Below are positions 57,876-64,000 of a DNA stretch of 64,000 bases, piece by piece (positions within the stretch are counted from its first letter, which is position 1; every line of letters begins with the position of its first letter). The notes beneath the pieces were generated by a model. It did no database searches, was not told the DNA's origin, and was given only the letters and a program-made list of their open reading frames with translations. The DNA comes from OLB7 sp966250335. GTDB taxonomy: Bacteria > Bacteroidota > Ignavibacteria > OLB7. The stretch spans positions 62,001-126,000 of the forward strand of contig CBINGZ010000002.1 in assembly GCA_966250335.1 (NCBI GenBank), written 5' to 3'. The position numbers were made by a program, and so were the translations under genes.

Positions 57876-59594
57876 ATGGACTACAAGCATTATTCCGACC
57901 GCCCGCTGAGTCTGACGGCAGAGTTCATTCGCGACGAGTACGTGAATCTGGTAGGGCGCATCGAGGCCGCCGAGGGATCCGACTCTCCGGATCTCTGGCT
58001 CGATCTCTTTGCCCGCTGGAACGCCCTCAAGTCGTATGTGGAAGCCGAGGGGGCACGTCGCTCTCACGAGCAGTCGAAGAACATGACCGATCCCGAGCGG
58101 GAGGAGGCGTTCCGCTACTACCGTGAGCAGATCAGGCCGGTTGCAGAAGAGGGGAGCTCCAGGCTCGTCAACGCGCTGCTGAACAGCAGGCATAAGGAGG
58201 CGATCGGCGAGCGTTACGGAAAGCACCTGATCGCCGTCCTGACCACGACCGTCGAGCCGCTGGCTCCCGTCAACAGCGACCTGCGCGTCCGCGAGAGCGA
58301 TCTTGTAACGCAGTACGATAAGATCGTCGCCTCCGGCGAAGTGACGGTGGACGGAAAGAACGTGACCCTGGCGGTCGCCCGCAGCATGACGAAGTCGGAG
58401 AACCCGGCGATCCGTCGTGAGGCGTTCGAGGCGTACAGGAACTGGTTCCTGGAGCATCGCAATGAGATCGCGACGATCTTCGACCAGCTTGTGAAGCTGC
58501 GCGACACCATGGGGCGCAATCTGGGGCACGACAATTATATCCCCCTCGGATATCTCGGCATGGGACGCACCGATTACGGTCCGGCCGAGGCCGCGGCGTT
58601 CCGCGAGAGCGTCCGCCGCTATGCCGTTCCCCTTCAGAAGAAACTGTTCGAACTTCAGGCCGCGGCGATCGGCACCGAGACGCTGAAGCCGTGGGATATG
58701 GACTTCGATCCCAACATGACGCTCCCCGGCGGCATCGCTCCGGTCTCCGAGCAGCTCGACCGCGCCCAGCGCGTCTTCGACGCTCTTTCGCCGAGGCTGG
58801 CCGCCCACTTCACCCGGATGCGGGAGGAAGGGCTGATCGACCTGGAGAACCGCAAGGGGAAGCGCGCCGGCGCCTACTGCACCTCGTTCAGCGATGAAGG
58901 TCGCGTTGCGATTCTCTGCAACTCCACCGGAGACGAAGGGGACGTCGGGACGCTGATGCATGAGATGGGGCACGCCTTCCAGGGATGGGAGAGCCAGCCG
59001 ATCGAGGCGGTCGACCTCCAGTGGCCCACCTCCGACGCCTGCGAGATCCATTCGATGGGAATGGAATATCTCAGCATGAGGCATATGAACGAGTTCTTCT
59101 CGGAGGAACACAGCGAGAAGTTCCGCCGCAACAGGTGGAAGGACGCCATCGAGCTGGTCTGCTACATCTGCATCGTGGATGAGTTCCAGCACTGGGTCTA
59201 CGAGAACCCGAACTGTACCCTGGAGGAGCGCGACCAGGCATGGAACAGGATCTGGGACGTCTACAAGGACGGCCTCGATTTCACCGGCATGGACGCCCTC
59301 AAGTACGCCCGCTGGTACGCTCAGGGGCATATCTTCCAGCACCCCTTCTACTACATCGACTACGCGATCGCCGAGACCGGCGCCATGCAGCTCGCCCTGA
59401 TCGACACCGACGATCACGAGCGCGCGCTGGAGAGCTATATCGAGCTCTGCCGTATCGGCGGCACCAGGAGCGTCCTCGACATCTTCACGTCGGTCGGCCT
59501 CCGTTCGCCGTTCGACCCGGAGCTGATGCGCGACCTGATGAACCACGCAGCCGGTGAGATGGGGATCGAGGAAGAGGTCGACACGCTCGCCTGA
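57876..59594 (+). CDS. M3-family oligopeptidase (PepF-like) 1
   Basis: The protein has 572 residues. The zinc site is HEMGH (362-366) in 'VGTLMHEMGHAFQGWESQPI', followed by a Glu in 'DACEIHSMGMEYLS' (about 390), the M3 arrangement. The upstream 'FDALSPRLAAHFTRMREEGL' and 'AGAYCTSFSDEG' are typical of the M3 central region. No signal peptide is visible, so it is cytosolic and degrades small peptides. It is followed by a hairpin and a paralogue at 59739-61454, indicating a local duplication. Confidence 0.94.
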   Translation: MDYKHYSDRPLSLTAEFIRDEYVNLVGRIEAAEGSDSPDLWLDLFARWNALKSYVEAEGARRSHEQSKNMTDPEREEAFRYYREQIRPVAEEGSSRLVNALLNSRHKEAIGERYGKHLIAVLTTTVEPLAPVNSDLRVRESDLVTQYDKIVASGEVTVDGKNVTLAVARSMTKSENPAIRREAFEAYRNWFLEHRNEIATIFDQLVKLRDTMGRNLGHDNYIPLGYLGMGRTDYGPAEAAAFRESVRRYAVPLQKKLFELQAAAIGTETLKPWDMDFDPNMTLPGGIAPVSEQLDRAQRVFDALSPRLAAHFTRMREEGLIDLENRKGKRAGAYCTSFSDEGRVAILCNSTGDEGDVGTLMHEMGHAFQGWESQPIEAVDLQWPTSDACEIHSMGMEYLSMRHMNEFFSEEHSEKFRRNRWKDAIELVCYICIVDEFQHWVYENPNCTLEERDQAWNRIWDVYKDGLDFTGMDALKYARWYAQGHIFQHPFYYIDYAIAETGAMQLALIDTDDHERALESYIELCRIGGTRSVLDIFTSVGLRSPFDPELMRDLMNHAAGEMGIEEEVDTLA

Positions 59595-59627
59595 TCTCTT
59601 CGGACCACGATCCGTACAGCACGATTC

Positions 59628-59658
59628 GACGGGGCTTCCGCAGCAGGGAAGCCCCGTC
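59628..59658 (+). terminator. Stem-loop between the two M3 genes
   Basis: Arms 59628-59639 and 59647-59658 form a perfect 12-bp GC-rich stem with a 7-base loop, 34 bases after the first M3 stop. It has no U-tract. It may be a terminator or a 3'-stabilising hairpin. Confidence 0.5.
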
Positions 59659-59738
59659 GAGCGTCTCACCGCCTCTCTCCCGCCCCCGGCGACCCTGCCT
59701 CAACAGATCGCAACCAGACACAGCAACGGAGCTGCCTC

Positions 59739-61454
59739 ATGACTCCCTCCATTCCTTTGTCCGAACCTTTCCTCCCCCACCCTCCCGAATCTCCGACCGA
59801 GGAGTTCATGCAGAGGGTCGTCGACCGACTCGACCGGCGGATCAGCGCCGCCGAACTCCTCGATTCCCCGGCGGCATGGATCGACCTCTTCGCGGAATGG
59901 AACGAACTGGACAAATATCTCTGCGGGGAACGGCACAGAATCAACATGCGCCACTACGCCGACGTGAACGATCCGGCCGCCGCCGAGGCGGAGAAGCATA
60001 TCCGCGAACGTATCGCACCGCTCCAGATCTCGGCCGCGCACATCTTCGTCACGGCGCTTCTGGCAAGCCGGCATCGCGAGGCGGTCGTAGAGAGGTTCGG
60101 GAGCTATCTGCTCCCCCTCTACGAGAACTCGGTCCTGCCGCTCGACCCGGTCAACACCGATCTGCGGACCGAAACGGGGAAACTGACGCGCAGATACGGC
60201 TCGATGATCGCCTCTGCCGAGACGACCTTCCGGGGAGAGACGATGACCCTGCGTCACGCCTCCGGAATGATGGAATCGGACGATCGGACGCTCCGCCGCG
60301 ATGCGTTCATGGCCGTCCGGGGCTGGTTCACATCACATCGCGATGAGCTCACGGGGATCTTCGACGAGCTGGTCAAACTGCGGCATCGGATGGCGCTCAA
60401 TCTGGGCCATGAAAACTTCATCCCCCTCGGCTACCTCCTGATGCGACGTATCGACTACGGCCCGGACGACGTGGCGGAGTTCCGCCGGGGTATCAGGGAA
60501 CATGCGGTGCCGATGGCGAACGGGCTGCGACGTCGACAGGCGGAAGTGCTCGGGCTGGATGCGCTGCGGCCGTGGGATCTCAACTACGATCCGTCGCTGA
60601 CCATCCCCCGCGGCATCGTTCCGGTGGAGCACCAGCTTGATATGGCCGGACGTCTCTTCGAACGGCTCTCTCCCAGGTTCGCGGAGCATTTCAACTTCAT
60701 GCGCCGGGAGGGACTGATCGACCTGGAGAACCGCAAGGGGAAACGGTCGGGAGCCTTCTGCTCCTACCCCGGCGACGAAAATCGTCCCGCGATCCATTGC
60801 AACTCCATCGGCGACGTCGACGACGTGCGCGTGCTGATTCATGAGATGGGGCACGCACTCCAGTACCTGGAGAGCAGCCACATCGAAACGCTCGACCTGC
60901 GGAGCCCGTCGGCCGATGTGGCGGAAGTCCATTCGATCGGACTGGAGTTCCTGACGCTCCCCTACGTGGACGAATTCTTCGCCCCGGAGATCGCCGAGCG
61001 CTTCCGGCGCGCCCGATGGAAACGCTCGATCACCGCGATGTGCTACAGGGCGATGGTCGACGAGTTCCAGCATGAGATCTACCTGAACCCCGACGCCGGC
61101 CCCGACGAACGGGATGCCGTATGGAAGAGGATCGCAGCGGTCTACGAACCGGGGATCGACTACAGCGGGGTCGAGGAGTACGAAGCGCCCAGATGGTACG
61201 GGCAGGCACATATCTTCCGCACCCCCTTCTACTACATCGACTACGCGATCGCCGAGACCGCCGCCATGCAGCTCGCCATGATCGCCTCGACCGATCACGA
61301 ACGCGCGATGGGGATCTATCTGGATCTCTGCAGGGCCGGAGGAAGGGCGGGACTGGCGGAGATCTATCGCAATGCGGGATTGCGCTCGCCGTTCGATCCG
61401 GGGTTGATGCGGGACCTGATGGAGTACGCGGCCGGTGAGCTGGAAGGAGGATGA
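59739..61454 (+). CDS. M3-family oligopeptidase (PepF-like) 2
   Basis: The protein has 571 residues. The zinc motif is HEMGH in 'VRVLIHEMGHALQYLESSHI', and the third ligand Glu lies in 'ADVAEVHSIGLEFLTLPYVD'. It aligns with the first copy along its full length ('AEHFNFMRREGLIDLENRKG' versus 'AAHFTRMREEGLIDLENRKG'), but the N-terminal third has diverged. It is a cytosolic oligopeptidase by family. Two copies side by side may differ in peptide preference. It is convergent with the LytTR regulator gene, 24 bases apart. Confidence 0.93.
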   Translation: MTPSIPLSEPFLPHPPESPTEEFMQRVVDRLDRRISAAELLDSPAAWIDLFAEWNELDKYLCGERHRINMRHYADVNDPAAAEAEKHIRERIAPLQISAAHIFVTALLASRHREAVVERFGSYLLPLYENSVLPLDPVNTDLRTETGKLTRRYGSMIASAETTFRGETMTLRHASGMMESDDRTLRRDAFMAVRGWFTSHRDELTGIFDELVKLRHRMALNLGHENFIPLGYLLMRRIDYGPDDVAEFRRGIREHAVPMANGLRRRQAEVLGLDALRPWDLNYDPSLTIPRGIVPVEHQLDMAGRLFERLSPRFAEHFNFMRREGLIDLENRKGKRSGAFCSYPGDENRPAIHCNSIGDVDDVRVLIHEMGHALQYLESSHIETLDLRSPSADVAEVHSIGLEFLTLPYVDEFFAPEIAERFRRARWKRSITAMCYRAMVDEFQHEIYLNPDAGPDERDAVWKRIAAVYEPGIDYSGVEEYEAPRWYGQAHIFRTPFYYIDYAIAETAAMQLAMIASTDHERAMGIYLDLCRAGGRAGLAEIYRNAGLRSPFDPGLMRDLMEYAAGELEGG

Positions 61455-61478
61455 ACATCAGCTCGCGACAAGATTCTT

Positions 61479-62192
61479 CTACTTCAACCCCAGCATCCCT
61501 CTCACGACGCGAACCCTCCGTCGCGCCACCGGCAGCTCGGCTCCCCCTTCGAGCCTGACGACGTACGCCCCGGCGAACCAGGGGACCAGTTCCCGCACGT
61601 ACGACATGTTTACGATATGAGAACGATGGATTCTGACGAAACGGTCGGGGTCGAGACGTGATTCCAGAAGGTCGAGCGTGAGGTCGGTGGGATAGGAGCC
61701 TTCGGCGAGATTGACGTAGACGAGCTTCTGCCGCGCCTCCAGCGACCGCACATCGTCGAGCGATACGATCCGCAGGCGGCGTCCGATATGAACGGTGAGC
61801 CGTGAGAGAAGCCGGGGAGCGCCCGATGCCGCCCCCATCTCGACCGTCAGCCGCTCCAGCGTCATGTTCAGCCGGCTCAGGCGGACCGGCTTGGTCAGAT
61901 AGTCGAGCGCCTGCACATCGAACGCGCGCAGGGCATGCCGGTCGTACGCGGTGACGAAGACGACCCGCGGTCGGGGATGCGGCAGAAGCTCCACCACGTC
62001 GAAGCCGTCCAGCACCGGCATCCGTACATCGATGAAGAGAACGTCGGGGCGAACTCTTCTGACGAGCGCGACAGCCTCGTGACCGTTCCCCGCCTCTCCG
62101 AGCACCTTAACCTCGACGGCAGCCTCCCCGAGCAGCGCGCGAAGCCGCTCGCGGGCCGGAGGTTCGTCGTCCACCAGAACGCATGTGATCAT
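61479..62192 (-). CDS. LytTR-family response regulator
   Basis: The protein has 237 residues. The receiver domain has 'MITCVLVDDEPPARERLRAL', the phospho-acceptor Asp55 in 'VLFIDVRMPVLDGF', and 'YLTKPVRL' with the conserved Lys. The C-terminal LytTR DNA-binding domain contains 'FVRIHRSHIVNMSYVRELVP'. It overlaps the kinase gene by four bases (ATGA) and is its partner. LytTR regulators often control envelope or exopolysaccharide genes; the targets here are unknown. Confidence 0.94.
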   Translation of the reverse strand: MITCVLVDDEPPARERLRALLGEAAVEVKVLGEAGNGHEAVALVRRVRPDVLFIDVRMPVLDGFDVVELLPHPRPRVVFVTAYDRHALRAFDVQALDYLTKPVRLSRLNMTLERLTVEMGAASGAPRLLSRLTVHIGRRLRIVSLDDVRSLEARQKLVYVNLAEGSYPTDLTLDLLESRLDPDRFVRIHRSHIVNMSYVRELVPWFAGAYVVRLEGGAELPVARRRVRVVRGMLGLK

Positions 62193-63271
62193 CGTTCCGG
62201 GCCCTCCACCCGCCGGCCCGCCGGATACGGTGACGAAGGTTCCGGGAAGAGCGACGGCGAGAGGGAAGCGGGGATACGCAGCTCCACGCAGTTCTGCTCC
62301 ACGGTCATCCGGGCCGCATCGCCGTACTGATGCCGGAGCCGTTCACGGACGTTGGCGAGTCCCGCGCCGGAGGCCGAGAGGATCGAAAGGTCGGTCGTCG
62401 GGAAACCGGGGCCGGTATCCTCGACCCGTATCCGCACGGCGTCCGCGTCGCGGCGGGCGATCACCGACACCGTGCAGATCCCCTCGGTCCGTCCCACACC
62501 ATGCTTCACCGCATTCTCCACCAGCGGCTGCAGCAGAAGGCTCGGCACCGGCTCATCGTACAGAGCATCGGGGACCGATATCTCCACCACGAGCCGTTCA
62601 CGAAAGCGGGCGCGCTCGACCTCCAGATAGGTCTCGATCGATTCCACCTCCTCTCCCAGCGTCACCACCGGCCGTTCCGATGCCCTGAGGCTGTAGCGAA
62701 AAAGATCGGCAAGCGATTCGGTGACACGCTCCGCCTCGGCGGGACGCGACCTGATCAGCGCGGCGATGGAGTTGAGCGAGTTGAAGAGAAAGTGGGGATT
62801 GATCTGCGCGCGCAGCGCCGTGAGCTGCGCGTTCAACGCCGCCTGCTCGGCGGCGCGGACCCGGCGGTGGAACCTCTCCAGATAGCGGGCGCCGTTGGCG
62901 AGCATCGACCCGATGATCGCCACCATTCCGATGATGATCAGCGCCCCTCTGTTGAAGACGAAACCGAACGCCCCGGCCGCCAGGGTGGCGATCACGAAGG
63001 AGAGAGCGGTGGCGACCCCCTGCACCGCCACATGTCCGGCCACCTCCCGCCGGTTCGTCAGCGGAATGAATCGATCGGCGAGATATCCGGCCGCGGCCTG
63101 CGTTCCCACCATGATCGTGGAGTAGATGAGCGAATTCACTACGGCCCAGATCGCCCCCAGCAGATTCAGCTCGAACCCGAACATGATCAGATAGACCGTC
63201 AGGCCGCTGACAAAACTGATGAGAGGGACGGCGATCGCCCACTTCAGGATATATCGGACTGCGGGCTTCAT
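62189..63271 (-). CDS. LytS/His_kinase-type sensor histidine kinase
   Basis: The protein has 360 residues from the ATG at 63271. The N-terminal membrane part has four or five helices (e.g. 'WAIAVPLISFVSGLTVYLIM', 'IWAVVNSLIYSTIMVGTQAA', 'ALSFVIATLAAGAFGFVF'). The His_kinase motif is 'LRAQINPHFLFNSLNSIAAL' with phospho-His at about 160. The ATPase part includes 'LLLQPLVENAVKHGVG' and 'VEDTGPGFPTTDLS'. No periplasmic sensor domain is evident, so membrane state or an intramembrane signal is likely. It is co-translated with the response regulator. Confidence 0.93.
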   Translation of the reverse strand: MKPAVRYILKWAIAVPLISFVSGLTVYLIMFGFELNLLGAIWAVVNSLIYSTIMVGTQAAAGYLADRFIPLTNRREVAGHVAVQGVATALSFVIATLAAGAFGFVFNRGALIIIGMVAIIGSMLANGARYLERFHRRVRAAEQAALNAQLTALRAQINPHFLFNSLNSIAALIRSRPAEAERVTESLADLFRYSLRASERPVVTLGEEVESIETYLEVERARFRERLVVEISVPDALYDEPVPSLLLQPLVENAVKHGVGRTEGICTVSVIARRDADAVRIRVEDTGPGFPTTDLSILSASGAGLANVRERLRHQYGDAARMTVEQNCVELRIPASLSPSLFPEPSSPYPAGRRVEGPER

Positions 63272-63510
63272 GGAGGAGACAACGCTGGGGATCACCGGAC
63301 GACCGGGTCCGGGACGGAAGATGCGGGACAACTTACGGCGGCGGGGGCCTTCTTCCCTCCGGCCTCCCTCGACCGCCCGCCGTTCGTCGTCGCGTCGCGA
63401 CCGTTCGTCCGGAATTTCCGCCGCCGGTCGGTCGACGCCGGGTCGGGCGCCTCTCCTCCGATATGTTGCCGGTCGGAACTACGACAATCATATCGGAACA
63501 ATCAATCAGA

Positions 63511-64000
63511 ATGAGAGGTTTTACCATGCCCGTCGACATACGATCGCTCGCCGGCGCCGCCCTGGCGGTAGTGCTGGCGGCCCTGCCCCATGCGGACATA
63601 TCCGCGCAGCCGATAGAGCTTCAGCCCATTCTGTCGCAGGAGGGGGTCGAGGCGGCGATCGATGTCGCCAGAGCGAACCTGGCCGACGACGCGCGCATCG
63701 TGCTTGTGGGGGCGATCGGGAACTCGGTCTACAACAGCGTGGAGCTGCGGTTCGACCCGACCACGGGGACCTCCACGGCATGGGCCTATCTCTTCGCCTC
63801 CGCCTCACGGGAGGAGCAGCGGATGTACGCGGTCTTCGATATACAGGGGATGGGCCGGCAGGCGTCGGCGGTGGAATCGCCCGTCGAACTGCCGAAGGAT
63901 CTGGCCGGGACGGTCGATCTCTCCCTTACCTACGCCGCCAGCAACCGGATGATGGAACGGCTCCGCGCAGATACAACCTACATCCGATATACCGGCGTAC
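63511..64000 (+). CDS. Secreted protein of unknown function, C-terminus cut by the window edge
   Basis: The frame starts at ATG 63511 (a second ATG is at 63526) and stays open to 64000, at least 163 residues. The N-terminus reads MRGFTMPVDIRSLAGAALAV, then a hydrophobic stretch ending near ISAQ, which fits a signal peptide. The rest, 'QPILSQEGVEAAIDVARANL' and 'TGTSTAWAYLFASASREEQR', matches no family I recognise. It is divergent from the kinase gene with 239 bases between the starts. A regulatory link is possible but not shown. Confidence 0.75.
   Translation, partial: MRGFTMPVDIRSLAGAALAVVLAALPHADISAQPIELQPILSQEGVEAAIDVARANLADDARIVLVGAIGNSVYNSVELRFDPTTGTSTAWAYLFASASREEQRMYAVFDIQGMGRQASAVESPVELPKDLAGTVDLSLTYAASNRMMERLRADTTYIRYTGV

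Overview
The window is a high-GC (roughly 60% or more by eye), gene-dense bacterial chromosome segment. The gene content points to the FCB group: a Bacteroidota, Ignavibacteriota or Kapabacteria-like lineage. The evidence is a PD40-OmpA envelope protein, paired ExbD genes with TonB and a PstS-like lipoprotein, DUF1573, LytTR with a His_kinase partner, BlaI with M56, an IgGFc-binding-like secreted protein and a TAnnTTTG -7 element. No 16S gene is present, so the assignment is inference. No phage, transposase, CRISPR array or rRNA was found. There is one tRNA, tRNA-His.

Layout. From 1 to about 37.8 kb almost everything is on the minus strand. Positions 1-12.9 kb form an envelope block: a secreted IgGFc-binding-like protein cut by the left edge, PD40-OmpA, DUF1573, a TPR protein, a PstS-like lipoprotein with a small coupled membrane protein, two TonB paralogues, two ExbD and one ExbB. 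Positions 12.9-19 kb carry a STAS protein, a zinc peptidase, dtd, prmC, a Rossmann-fold protein and a large M1 peptidase. Positions 19.0-29.7 kb are a one-strand catabolic cluster that takes N-formylkynurenine through kynurenine, 3-hydroxykynurenine and 3-hydroxyanthranilate, then down the 2-aminomuconate meta-cleavage route to pyruvate and acetyl-CoA. A Nudix and a GNAT gene are embedded in it. Tryptophan 2,3-dioxygenase and 2-aminomuconate-semialdehyde dehydrogenase are absent from the window.

Positions 29.9-37.8 kb hold prc, a BlaI-M56 pair with a visible operator-like palindrome, a very short M1 peptidase, a peroxiredoxin, an App1-type phosphatase and an APH-fold kinase. From 38 kb strands alternate: an M15-like peptidase, an Asp-box propeller, a TPR-BTAD regulator divergent from a GT4 glycosyltransferase, tRNA-His with terminator, gltX, an AroE-like/nucleosidase pair, a repeat-rich 740-bp gap, a 960-residue secreted protein of unknown function, rqcH, a polyprenyl synthase, a Ca2+-type P-ATPase, two tandem M3 peptidases, a LytTR/histidine-kinase pair and a secreted protein cut by the right edge.

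The most unusual non-coding structure is a modular dispersed repeat (9.9 kb, 23.7 kb, 48.4-49.1 kb). At 48.4-49.1 kb it lies inside a tandem duplication that also copied the first 25 bases of the following gene. Two genes run off the window ends, at 1 and at 64000.
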